A stretch of 20,479 nt of DNA, taken from IMG/VR virus record IMGVR_UViG_3300010367_000007, positions 1-20,479 of that record; one strand, 5' to 3'. Under the pieces are notes generated by a model. The model was not told the DNA's origin. It made no database searches and saw only the letters and a program-made list of their open reading frames with translations. Below, piece after piece: positions 6,925-14,171 of this stretch (positions are counted from its first letter, which is position 1; each line of letters begins with the position of its first letter). This stretch comes from a virus. Made by a program: the position numbers and the translations under genes.

Positions 6925-7368
6925 GTGCAGACGTGGCTTGATCTCAAGTTTGCGGACGGCGCCTACACCTTCAAGCTCGGCCTCGCGCAGATTGTCGAGA
7001 TCGAGCAGAAGTGTGGTGCCGGCATCGGCGCGATCTATGCCCGCACGCTGAAAGGCCGCTACGGTTTCGACGAAGGCGATATCTACCCCGAGCTTGCGGA
7101 ATATCGGTTTCCGGAATTGATTGAGGTCATCCGCCAAGGTCTGATCGGCGGCGCATCCGGCGAGGTTGATGGTAGCCCGGTATCGGTCTCGTCCGTGCGC
7201 GCCGGTGACCTCATCGATCGGTATGTTCTAAACATCAGCGACCAGCGCCTGCGCCTGACACAGGTCTGGATGCTCGCCTATGCGATTCTCGCCGCACTGA
7301 TCGAAGGCTACACGCCGCCAAAAAAAGACGAGCCGGGGACAAGCCCGGCGACCGAAACGAGCGGATAG
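6925..7368 (+). CDS. Tail assembly chaperone, short (unshifted) form, GTA gp10-like
   Basis: The 147-residue product starts at GTG 6925, four bases after the tube gene stop. It resembles the gene-transfer-agent gp10-type tail assembly chaperones: LKFADGAYTFKLGLAQIVEIEQ, GIGAIYARTL, then VIRQGLIGG and a C-terminal helix AYAILAALIEGY. Such proteins coat the tape measure protein while the tube assembles and, like lambda gpG, are made with a minor frameshifted extension. The A-run at 7320-7326 near the 3' end is a matching slippery site. Its C-terminal tail after the slip site is a short Pro/Thr-rich segment, as expected for the default product. Confidence 0.82.
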   Translation: MQTWLDLKFADGAYTFKLGLAQIVEIEQKCGAGIGAIYARTLKGRYGFDEGDIYPELAEYRFPELIEVIRQGLIGGASGEVDGSPVSVSSVRAGDLIDRYVLNISDQRLRLTQVWMLAYAILAALIEGYTPPKKDEPGTSPATETSG

Positions 7369-7580
7369 ACTGGGCGGGCGTTCTCACGAATTGCGCCATG
7401 ATGGGTGTGTCGTTGTCCGATGCCCGCGCGCTGACATGGTGGGAGTATCAAGGCATGCTCTGGACCTGGAACGATCGCCACTCGACGGAACAGGAACCGG
7501 TTGAGGCACCTGAAGCTGCGTTCGTCGAGCGCCGGCAACAGCGATTGGCTGATCGCGGCATCGCAAGGACTATTCACTGA
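6925..7580 (+). CDS. Tail assembly chaperone, predicted -1 frameshift fusion (lambda gpG-T analogue)
   Basis: A -1 slip on the seven adenines at 7320-7326 would move ribosomes from frame 1 into the frame of the downstream ORF. That frame is open with no stop from the slip site to the TGA at 7578-7580. The predicted fusion has 134 residues from the first frame and 84 from the second, 218 in total. The extension contains RIDWAGVLTNCAMMGVSLSD and WWEYQGMLWTW, resembling the T-domains that bind the tape measure protein. Frame, slip sequence and hairpin are directly visible. That the shift happens is inferred from the general rule for long-tailed phages. Confidence 0.75.
7320..7349 (+). other. Programmed -1 ribosomal frameshift signal
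   Basis: The heptamer A-AAA-AAA at 7320-7326 has the zero-frame Lys codons at 7321-7326, so both tRNAs can re-pair after a -1 slip. Five bases later comes a hairpin: GCCGGG at 7332-7337 pairs with CCCGGC at 7344-7349 around a six-base loop. Spacer and stem fit a stimulatory element. The shifted frame leads into the second chaperone ORF. Confidence 0.78.
7398..7580 (+). CDS. Downstream tail chaperone ORF (T-domain), probably made only by frameshift
   Basis: The 60 residues from ATG 7398 form the distal part of the frameshift fusion and would be called as a separate gene by standard methods. No convincing ribosome binding site precedes 7398. The frame is open further upstream through the slip site, which argues that independent initiation is not the normal route. 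The Trp-rich segment LTWWEYQGMLWTWNDRHS resembles tail-chaperone T-domains, and the C-terminus is a charged helix (FVERRQQRLADRG). The stop overlaps the tape measure ATG as TGATG. Confidence 0.65.
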   Translation: MMGVSLSDARALTWWEYQGMLWTWNDRHSTEQEPVEAPEAAFVERRQQRLADRGIARTIH

Positions 7581-10500
7581 TGGCTGAGGTTGTCGACGCG
7601 ATCGTTGCGGACCTCATCGTTCGCAATCTCGATAAGTATGAGGCGGATTTCGCGCGTGCCACGTCGGCACATGAGAAGTTCTCTCGCTCGACCGACAAGC
7701 TGAAGGCGCAGACGTTCGATCTCGGCGCCGAGGGGCAGAAGTATAAGGCGGGCGCCAATGCAATCGGTGCCGCAGAGGAAGGCCTGACCCAGCGCGTCAC
7801 CCGCACCCGCAAGGCGCGCGCTGATACTGCCGTTGCCCAATCGAACCGCGAGACGGCAGCGGTAAAGAAGGCGGCCAAGGAGCAGGCCGACGCCGCGATT
7901 GCCGAAGCGCAGCGCGAGGCGGCTGAGACGCGGCGCATCCGGGAGATGGTCGCTCGGTCCGTTGCATCAGGTGGTGTGAAGCCGGGATCGCGCGGATCGA
8001 CTGGCCGCCTGCCGAACACGTCGGTGCCAGGAGAGCGCACAGGGCAACGCTCCATTCCGCTGTCGGCGCTCGGCGCAGACTCGTCGGCGGACGTTGCCGC
8101 AGAAGCTGAAATAAATCGGCTACTGGTGGACCAAATCAAGTATCGTGATGCGAGAACCTACGCCAATGCTGCCGATAAGCGGATAATCGACGAAAAGCTT
8201 GGCGCAATGCGGCTTGAGCAGCAGCTATTGAGGCAGGGCGTTTCCGAGCAAGAGATTATGAACACGCTTGAGCAGCGTGCTCTAGCGATAGAGGTTGAGC
8301 GGGCGGCCGTCGCCCGCGGCAAGGGTAGAGGCGCCTTCGCCAAGGATGCCGAGCAGTTCGCGCGTGGTGGCGGACTATTTGCCGCAACGGGTGGGGCGGC
8401 AGCGATTGCAGGTATCGGGGTGGTCGGTGCCGTATCGGCGACGATATCTGGCATGGTCCGAGCCACAGAGGTCGGCCTCGAATACGCGAAGTCGATCAAA
8501 CAGGTCAGTGATCAGCTCGGCATATCGGCGCACGATCTCCAAATCTGGGAGGTCGCGGCCGGCCAAGTTGGCGCCACAACAGAGCAGTTGCGCGAGGGCT
8601 TCAGTCAACTCGGGTCGAACATCGGCAAGGCCCAGGAGGGGGCGCAGGAACAAGGTAAGATATTCAAGGGCCTGAAGATCGACCTCGGGAATGCCAAGGA
8701 CGGCTATAAGTCGCTCAACGACATCTTGCCGGTCTTCATGGACAAGCTGTCCAAAATTCCCGACCAGGCGCGCCGCATGGCTCTGGAAACCGCACTCGGC
8801 GGCGAGCAGTTGCGCAAACTGGACCCGATCCTGTCGAAAGGGTCGGGATCATTCGATGAACTAACGAAATCGATCGATGCGACTGGCACCGTGCTTAGTA
8901 ACGCGGAGATTCAGCGCGCTGACCAGACGGCCATGAAGCTGAAGATGATCGGCGATCAACTCCAGCGGCAGTTGACGGGCGTTGTAGCGTCTAATTCCGA
9001 GGCGATCGATCAGTTGGCGGCATCTTTTGGGCGCCTCGCCACGAAAGCGATTGAGGCCATCGCGGCCTTGCAGCGCTTCGGCGCGAACAAGGTCCTCGAC
9101 AGCGATATGGCTAGTCCGGAGGACCGTCGCGCGGCCCAAGATCTGTTGAAATCGACCCCAGATGGCAGGAACGCCCTACGCGTCCGATATGCCCAAGCAT
9201 CGAACACGATCGGCAATATGGCCCGCGATCCCAACACGGTCGTCAACCTCCGGGGGTTTGGTCGTGTGGAGAATACGCCGAAAGGGCGTGCCGCCGCGAT
9301 GCAGTTCCTCGGCAGGGAGACTCTGGCGATTGACAAAGCCGACGCCGCCCCACCGCCGGCAGCTAGCGGACCCGATCTCAGCAAGTTGTTCGCGCCCAAG
9401 GGTCCGAAAGGCCCCAAGGACAAGACCAACGAACGCGAAAAGCGTTTCATCGATGAGATGAACCGCCTACGGGACGAGCAGCTGCGGGCGCAGGAAGACC
9501 AGACGCAGGACGAGCACGACAGACTAGATCTCAAGAAGAAGCAGTTGGATGCCGATACCCAACGCCAACGTGACGATATTGAGCTGCAGGTCAAAGAGAA
9601 GCAGCTCACGCGAGAGCAGGCCGATGCGCTGGAGAAGCAACTCAAGCTCACCTACAATGAACAATTGAACGTCATTAAGCGAGACGACACGCTCGAAGCA
9701 CTCAAGCGCAGCTACGATACCACCGTGGCGATCATCGATGCCAAGGAAGAGGAGCTTCGCAATCAGGAGGTGTTGGCTAAAACGGTCGCCGAGCGGGCGG
9801 CGCTGGAAAAGCAGATCCTCGAAATAGAGCGCCAGAAGGAGACTCTCGGCGCCAACTACACGATCGAACGCGCTGCGGAGGGAGACACGTCTGTCTCGAC
9901 TAGCGACGTGAATAACGCAAAGCGGACGTTGAAGACCGCGGATCAGCGTCAACGCGAAGGCGAGGCTGTCATCGACGCGCAGAACCGCGGTCCGCTGGGC
10001 GACTATCTGGCTAGACTTCCTTCGTCCGTGAAGCAGATCGACGAAGCGCTTCAACAGGCTGCGGCTAACGGGTTGCAAAACCTTGACGACGGCCTGACCA
10101 GCGCGGTTGCCAAATTCCTACATCTCCACGGCCTGGCGGGACAGTTCCTTCAGGATTTGATTAAGATCGGCATCGAGCGCGAATTGTTGATCCCGTTGGC
10201 GAACACGCTGTTTCCGCAACAGGGCGCGAGTGCGGGCCTAGGCGGCAGTGGTGGCGGTTTCTTCGGCTCGATCCTGTCGGGGATCGGTCATCTGTTCGGA
10301 GGAGGTGGTGGTGGCCTCGGGGGTATCAACGGCACCGGCGTTCTTATGGACATGCCAGGCTTCGCAACCGGCGTTTCTGGCGTGTTCGGCGGCCGGCATG
10401 GCACCGACAACAATATCCTCTCGCTCAATGGCCAGCCGTTCGCGCGGGTCAATCGTGGCGAACCGTTCGCGATCGGGCCGAATATCGGGGCGGCGAATGG

Positions 10501-10702
10501 GCGAGTGAATGGGCCGTCGAACGCCATGATCCTGCACCAGACCGTCAACATCGATGCATCCGGCGTGAATCCTGAGGGTTACACCAAGGGCATTCTTGGC
10601 ATCGTCCAGCGTGAGACGGCGGCGGCTATCCAGCAAGGCAATCGCCAAGTGCTCGATGCGGTGCCAGGGACGCTGTCGCGGACGCAGACGCTCAAGAGCT
10701 AG
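7580..10702 (+). CDS. Tail tape measure protein
   Basis: At 1040 residues this is the longest gene. It sets tail length and helps DNA pass into the host. It shows the family layout: a charged coiled-coil N-terminus (about 30-150), a hydrophobic Gly/Ala-rich stretch at about 263-292 (LFAATGGAAAIAGIGVVGAV) and then the tape-measure-like block SIKQVSDQLGISAHDLQIWE. Next are long Glu/Lys/Gln coiled coils at about 610-770, a Gly-rich hydrophobic region from about 884, and a C-terminal helical tail. By the usual rule of about 0.15 nm per residue the tail would be around 150 nm. The start overlaps the chaperone stop as TGATG. The gene ends just before boundary element copy C. Confidence 0.92.
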   Translation: MAEVVDAIVADLIVRNLDKYEADFARATSAHEKFSRSTDKLKAQTFDLGAEGQKYKAGANAIGAAEEGLTQRVTRTRKARADTAVAQSNRETAAVKKAAKEQADAAIAEAQREAAETRRIREMVARSVASGGVKPGSRGSTGRLPNTSVPGERTGQRSIPLSALGADSSADVAAEAEINRLLVDQIKYRDARTYANAADKRIIDEKLGAMRLEQQLLRQGVSEQEIMNTLEQRALAIEVERAAVARGKGRGAFAKDAEQFARGGGLFAATGGAAAIAGIGVVGAVSATISGMVRATEVGLEYAKSIKQVSDQLGISAHDLQIWEVAAGQVGATTEQLREGFSQLGSNIGKAQEGAQEQGKIFKGLKIDLGNAKDGYKSLNDILPVFMDKLSKIPDQARRMALETALGGEQLRKLDPILSKGSGSFDELTKSIDATGTVLSNAEIQRADQTAMKLKMIGDQLQRQLTGVVASNSEAIDQLAASFGRLATKAIEAIAALQRFGANKVLDSDMASPEDRRAAQDLLKSTPDGRNALRVRYAQASNTIGNMARDPNTVVNLRGFGRVENTPKGRAAAMQFLGRETLAIDKADAAPPPAASGPDLSKLFAPKGPKGPKDKTNEREKRFIDEMNRLRDEQLRAQEDQTQDEHDRLDLKKKQLDADTQRQRDDIELQVKEKQLTREQADALEKQLKLTYNEQLNVIKRDDTLEALKRSYDTTVAIIDAKEEELRNQEVLAKTVAERAALEKQILEIERQKETLGANYTIERAAEGDTSVSTSDVNNAKRTLKTADQRQREGEAVIDAQNRGPLGDYLARLPSSVKQIDEALQQAAANGLQNLDDGLTSAVAKFLHLHGLAGQFLQDLIKIGIERELLIPLANTLFPQQGASAGLGGSGGGFFGSILSGIGHLFGGGGGGLGGINGTGVLMDMPGFATGVSGVFGGRHGTDNNILSLNGQPFARVNRGEPFAIGPNIGAANGRVNGPSNAMILHQTVNIDASGVNPEGYTKGILGIVQRETAAAIQQGNRQVLDAVPGTLSRTQTLKS

Positions 10703-10710
10703 CCCATTCC

Positions 10711-10749
10711 GACCAGCCGTAATAGGTTGTCGTCACACCATCTAATTCC
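10711..10749 (+). repeat. Module-boundary element, copy C (before the protease-scaffold gene)
   Basis: GACCAGCCGTAAT at 10711-10723 is identical to copies A and B. Nineteen bases after position 14 comes AATTCC at 10744-10749, a variant of TATYCC at the same offset as in copy A. The ATG at 10757 follows seven bases later with no Shine-Dalgarno sequence, exactly as at the portal gene. Here the first half is wholly non-coding, because the tape measure stop lies upstream at 10700-10702. Conservation is therefore not explained by a shared protein C-terminus. Confidence 0.58.
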
Positions 10750-10756
10750 GCGTGCC

Positions 10757-11875
10757 ATGTTCACGGACGCGCTCATCATGGACAAGACGTGGGAGGTCCC
10801 GGGTGGATTTCTCGGCTTTTCCGCGCGTTTCGCCCGCACCGGCGTGCAGATGTACGACGGATCGGAGATCGACCCGGACGGCATTTACAAAGACGCTGCC
10901 GGTGATCGTAAGTTCAAGCCGGGCACGCTGTACCCGGTCGATCGTCCAGCCGAGGAAGTGTTCAAGCCGTCCGCTATGGCGAGCTTCATCGCCAAGCCGC
11001 TGACGAATGACCACCCCGCCGATGGTGTGACGATCGACGATTGGAACGCCAAGACCAAAGGCGTGATCGGCGAAGTTCTCCGCGATGGCGAGTTCGCCCG
11101 CCTGTCCGGCTTGATGACCGACAAAGGACTGATCGCCGACTATCGCGCCGGCAAGAAAGACCTCTCCGGGGGCTATGAGGCCAACCTCGTTGTTCGCGAT
11201 GGCGTCAACCCGGCTGGCGAAAGCTACGTCGCCCAGCAAACGAACATCGACGGCAATCATGTTGCATTCGTGAAGCACGGCCGCGCCGGCAACACCCGCG
11301 TGACAGACGCCGCTCCCTGCTCACCTGCCCCTCAATCCTTCCTCTACAGCCTGCAAACGGAGAAGCCCGTGAAGACCATGCTCATCGACGGGCTCACCGT
11401 CGACGTGTCCAACGCCGATACGGCGATTGCGACGATCAACACCATCCTGGCCGCGCGCGATGCTGCGAATGGCAAGGTGGCCGGCCTCGAAACGCAGGTC
11501 GCCACGCTCACGACCGACAAGGCGACGCTTGAAGCCGAAAAGGTCACGCTGACGCAGCAACTCGCCGATGCGTCGAGCCCCGCCAAACTGCGCGATGCCG
11601 CCAAGGCCTATTCGAACATCGCCGACAAGGCGAAGGCGCTCGGCATCACCGTCACCGACGCGATGGGGCAGACCGAGATCACCAAGGCGGTGGTCGATGC
11701 CAAGATCGATGCCACGCTCCGCGAAGGCTGGACCGATGAGCAATACGCCGCGTCGTTCGCCTCGCTGACCAAGGACGTGAAGGCCACCGACGCGCGCCCG
11801 GGCATCTCCGGTTCGCCGATCGTCGCCAATGACACCAAGAGCGTCCGCGATCTCGCGCGCGCCTCGCGCTACTGA
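10757..11875 (+). CDS. Prohead protease-scaffold fusion (DUF2213)
   Basis: This 372-residue protein matches the DUF2213 family, in which a head maturation protease is joined to a scaffold. Residues about 1-180 form the protease part: GGFLGFSARFARTGVQMYDG, then LTNDHPADG, DLSGGYEANL and NIDGNHVAFVKHGRAG. His86 and Ser137 are candidate catalytic residues, with spacing close to the His/Ser pair I recall from HK97 gp4; this is an inference. Residues about 200-370 are an Ala/Thr/Lys coiled coil typical of scaffolds. I chose ATG 10757 because it aligns with the portal start relative to the boundary element. A TTG at 10727 is possible. An internal start at 11369 may yield scaffold alone. Confidence 0.82.
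   Translation: MFTDALIMDKTWEVPGGFLGFSARFARTGVQMYDGSEIDPDGIYKDAAGDRKFKPGTLYPVDRPAEEVFKPSAMASFIAKPLTNDHPADGVTIDDWNAKTKGVIGEVLRDGEFARLSGLMTDKGLIADYRAGKKDLSGGYEANLVVRDGVNPAGESYVAQQTNIDGNHVAFVKHGRAGNTRVTDAAPCSPAPQSFLYSLQTEKPVKTMLIDGLTVDVSNADTAIATINTILAARDAANGKVAGLETQVATLTTDKATLEAEKVTLTQQLADASSPAKLRDAAKAYSNIADKAKALGITVTDAMGQTEITKAVVDAKIDATLREGWTDEQYAASFASLTKDVKATDARPGISGSPIVANDTKSVRDLARASRY
11369..11875 (+). CDS. Possible nested scaffold protein from an internal GTG start
   Basis: Within the protease-scaffold gene, GTG 11369 is in frame and preceded by GGAGA at 11359-11363 with a five-base gap. It falls at the boundary between the protease domain and the coiled-coil domain. The 168-residue product would begin with Met-Lys-Thr-Met-Leu-Ile-Asp-Gly-Leu, an ordinary-looking protein N-terminus, and would contain the whole scaffold region. 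This arrangement is known from lambda C/Nu3. Only the start signal and position support it here. Confidence 0.35.
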   Translation: MKTMLIDGLTVDVSNADTAIATINTILAARDAANGKVAGLETQVATLTTDKATLEAEKVTLTQQLADASSPAKLRDAAKAYSNIADKAKALGITVTDAMGQTEITKAVVDAKIDATLREGWTDEQYAASFASLTKDVKATDARPGISGSPIVANDTKSVRDLARASRY

Positions 11876-11889
11876 CGGGAGCCTGAGCA

Positions 11890-12357
11890 ATGCCTGTTCT
11901 TCAGACCAACTTCACCGAAACAGTCGCGATCGGCTATGACGGCATGGTCGCGGATGGTGAAACGTCCAATCGCATCACCCGCACGTGCGAGGACGCCGGC
12001 GGTATCCCGTTCGGCGCCCCGGTCTATCGTGGTTCCGGCGATCATGGCTGCACCGCCACGGTCGGCACTGCGGCTACGTTCCTGGGCTGGGCGATTGCGG
12101 TCGCGGGTCAGCCGGCAATCGCCGGTCTCGCCGCAGACACCTATGCCCAATACGACAACGTCCCGATCCTCACGAGCGGTGCAATGATTAAGTCCGTGAA
12201 GGGCGCCGTCACCGATGGTGCGCCGCTCACGGTCGGCACTGGCGGTGGTGCCGCGGATTTGGTCGGCGCGACCGCTGCGGACGCGACGCACATCGCGACC
12301 GGCTGGATCGCCGACATCACTGTTACCGACGGCCTGTGCCGCATCGTCAAGCGCTGA
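11890..12357 (+). CDS. Capsid cement/decoration protein
   Basis: The 155-residue beta-rich protein has a GGGAG ribosome binding site at 11877-11881. It resembles the small cement proteins encoded between scaffold and capsid genes in DUF2184-type phages: an N-terminal MPVLQTNFTETVAIGYDGM, a GIPFGAPVYRGSGDHGC block, and a C-terminal beta hairpin rich in Gly, Ala and Thr. These trimerise on the capsid surface and stabilise the expanded head. The assignment rests on position and general character. No catalytic motif or membrane segment is visible. Confidence 0.72.
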   Translation: MPVLQTNFTETVAIGYDGMVADGETSNRITRTCEDAGGIPFGAPVYRGSGDHGCTATVGTAATFLGWAIAVAGQPAIAGLAADTYAQYDNVPILTSGAMIKSVKGAVTDGAPLTVGTGGGAADLVGATAADATHIATGWIADITVTDGLCRIVKR

Positions 12358-12370
12358 GGGGGCGACTGAA

Positions 12371-13468
12371 ATGAACGCAATCACGAATTTCTACGATCGC
12401 GCCTCTGGCCAGATAACGGACGCCGCCGCCTTCATGGTGGCGGACGCCGCGACGAAGAAGCATGTCATCAGCCTGTGGGCTACGGACAATGCGCGTCACG
12501 CCGCCAGCTTCGCCGACAAGGTCGACTCGTTCCTGAGCGATGCGCAGGTTGGTTACGCCTTCCTGACGCCGCAGCTCTACCGGATCGAGACCGAAGTCTA
12601 CATGATCAAGTACCCGAGCTTCGACATCGGGCGCTATTTCCCGGTCGATAGCTCGGGCGACATGTGGGACGTTGGCACGCTCGTCTATTCGATGGACAAG
12701 GTCGGCGAGGCCGCGTTCTTCTCCGGCGCGTCGTTCGACATGCCCTATGCGTCGAGCAAGATGGCGCAGGCCACCCGCAACTTCCACCTGGCCGGCATCG
12801 GCTACGAATGGAACACGCAGGAATTGCAGCGCTCGGCCAAGCTCGGTCGCGCGCTGTCGTCGGACAAGGCCGCTGCGGCCGACATGGTGTCGCAGAAGTT
12901 CATCTACGGCATCGGCATGACGGGCAAGAACCCGGCGGGCGTGTCGGAGAAGGGCTGGACCGGCTTCACCAACGACGCGAACGTTCCTGCGGTGCAGGTT
13001 GCCGCGGACGGCACGAGCTCGTCGCGGACTTGGCCGGCGAAGACCCCCGAACTGATTCTGCGCGACGTCAACGCCGCCATCAATGCGGTCGAGACGAACA
13101 GCGGAGAGGTCTTCGTGGCCGATACGCTGGTCCTGCCGACCACGGCGTACAACTACATCGCCAATACGATGATCGGCACCAGCGGGTCAAACTCGATCCT
13201 GGCGTTCTTGCAAGCCAACAACACGGCCGGCGACAGCCTGACGATCATGAAGAGCCGCGCACTCGAAACCGCAGGAACCGGATCGAGCCGCCGCATGGTC
13301 GCCTATTCGAAGAACCCGCAGGTGATGAAGTTCATGCTTCCCGGGCCGCACCAGTTCCTGCCGCCGTTCCAGAAGGCGAGCATGGTCTACGAGGTCGGCG
13401 GGATCATGAACGTCGGCGGTCTCGATGTCCGCGTGCCCAAGGGCATGGCTTACTACGACTCGTTCTGA
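12371..13468 (+). CDS. Major capsid protein (DUF2184 type, HK97 fold)
   Basis: The 365-residue protein is the shell subunit. It has the DUF2184 pattern: an N-terminal arm (residues 1-60), FLTPQLYRIETEVYMIKYPS leading to the E-loop-like region near 70-120, NFHLAGIGYEWNTQELQRSA and a spine helix after 140. Near the end come an LVLPTTAYNYIANT segment and LPPFQKASMVYEVGGIMNVG. GAGGGGG at 12356-12362 is eight bases upstream of the ATG, a strong ribosome binding site that suits a highly expressed gene. Cement upstream and a small accessory gene downstream complete the capsid block. Confidence 0.9.
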   Translation: MNAITNFYDRASGQITDAAAFMVADAATKKHVISLWATDNARHAASFADKVDSFLSDAQVGYAFLTPQLYRIETEVYMIKYPSFDIGRYFPVDSSGDMWDVGTLVYSMDKVGEAAFFSGASFDMPYASSKMAQATRNFHLAGIGYEWNTQELQRSAKLGRALSSDKAAAADMVSQKFIYGIGMTGKNPAGVSEKGWTGFTNDANVPAVQVAADGTSSSRTWPAKTPELILRDVNAAINAVETNSGEVFVADTLVLPTTAYNYIANTMIGTSGSNSILAFLQANNTAGDSLTIMKSRALETAGTGSSRRMVAYSKNPQVMKFMLPGPHQFLPPFQKASMVYEVGGIMNVGGLDVRVPKGMAYYDSF

Positions 13469-13478
13469 GGAAAGCGAC

Positions 13479-13670
13479 ATGGCGAAGATCACGAACATTA
13501 CCGCTGGCCCCAAGGGGCTTCACGACAAGGACGGCGCGCTGGTCATGCTCGAACCGGGCCAGACCGAGGACATCGAACTCGGGGCCGGCGAATTGAATAA
13601 GGAATGGTTCGGCACCGGCGCGCATGCCGCGAAGGAAGCCGAGAAGGCTGCGGACGCGCCAAAAGCCTAA
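13479..13670 (+). CDS. Small head-region hypothetical protein
   Basis: A 63-residue protein starts at ATG 13479 behind GAGGAAAG (13467-13474). It is beta-rich at first (AKITNITAGPKGLHDKDGAL, then MLEPGQTEDIELG) and ends in a short Ala/Lys helix. Small proteins of this kind are common directly after the major capsid gene in related phages. I cannot name a function; a minor capsid or head-tail role is guesswork. It is the last gene before the hairpin at 13689. Confidence 0.68.
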   Translation: MAKITNITAGPKGLHDKDGALVMLEPGQTEDIELGAGELNKEWFGTGAHAAKEAEKAADAPKA

Positions 13671-13688
13671 CCCATTCGTCGCGGGGAT

Positions 13689-13722
13689 AAGGGCCGCTCC
13701 GCTTCGTGTGGGGCGGCCCTTT
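13689..13722 (+). terminator. Rho-independent terminator-like hairpin after the capsid block
   Basis: AAGGGCCGCTCC (13689-13700) pairs with GGGGCGGCCCTT (13710-13721) around a nine-base loop, with one G-U pair. Only three Ts follow, so termination would be partial. It sits 16 bases before the next ATG and could lower expression of downstream genes relative to the capsid protein. Confidence 0.62.
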
Positions 13723-13738
13723 GCATAGGGAAACTGAG

Positions 13739-14146
13739 ATGACGCTGCAATACTCCGTCGCCGTTCGCAACGCCCGCCTCGATGCGGTCGAAAGCACGGC
13801 AGGCGCGTCGGCGATCCTGACGATCCGCACCGGCGCCGCCCCTGCCAACTGTGCAGCGGCCAACAGCGGCACTGTTCTGGCGACCGTCAACCTGCCGAGT
13901 GACTGGATGGCTGCGGCGTCGTCCGGCACCAAGGCAAAGTCGGGAACGTGGGAGGACACGAGCGCCGATGCAACAGGGACCGCGGCGCATTTCCGGATCC
14001 ACGACAGCGCCGGCACGACCTGCCATCTCCAAGGCACGGTGACCGCGACAGGCGGTGGCGGAGACATGACCGTCGACAACACTTCGTTCGCGGCCGGGCA
14101 GGATTTCATCGTTTCGACCTTCACGCTGACCGCCGGTAACGCCTGA
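13739..14146 (+). CDS. Putative virion structural protein
   Basis: The 135-residue protein begins MTLQYSVAVRNARLDAVEST and consists almost entirely of Gly/Ala/Thr-rich beta segments, ending FIVSTFTLTAGNA. Proteins with this opening are common in structural gene clusters of phages, where they are annotated as hypothetical or minor structural. I cannot place the fold. GGGAAA at 13728-13733 precedes the ATG. The gene lies between the hairpin and the long repeat gene, so these may belong to a capsid-fibre cassette. The function is unknown. Confidence 0.68.
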   Translation: MTLQYSVAVRNARLDAVESTAGASAILTIRTGAAPANCAAANSGTVLATVNLPSDWMAAASSGTKAKSGTWEDTSADATGTAAHFRIHDSAGTTCHLQGTVTATGGGGDMTVDNTSFAAGQDFIVSTFTLTAGNA

Positions 14147-14171
14147 TCCTCACGCGGGCGGGAGATAGCCC

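Noticed and set aside
6916-6947. CGTAATC at the tail tube stop as a fifth boundary element
   Set aside because: Only the stop-codon core matches. The CAGC part and the TATYCC at the fixed spacing are absent.
7320-7326. The A-run as a sequencing error or inactivating frameshift in the chaperone gene
   Set aside because: Both frames stay open in the pattern of known frameshifted tail chaperones, and a spaced hairpin follows, so a programmed signal is the better reading.
12664-13596. A 310-residue + strand frame inside and past the major capsid gene
   Set aside because: Arg/His/Gly-rich shadow in an alternative frame of a clear capsid protein.
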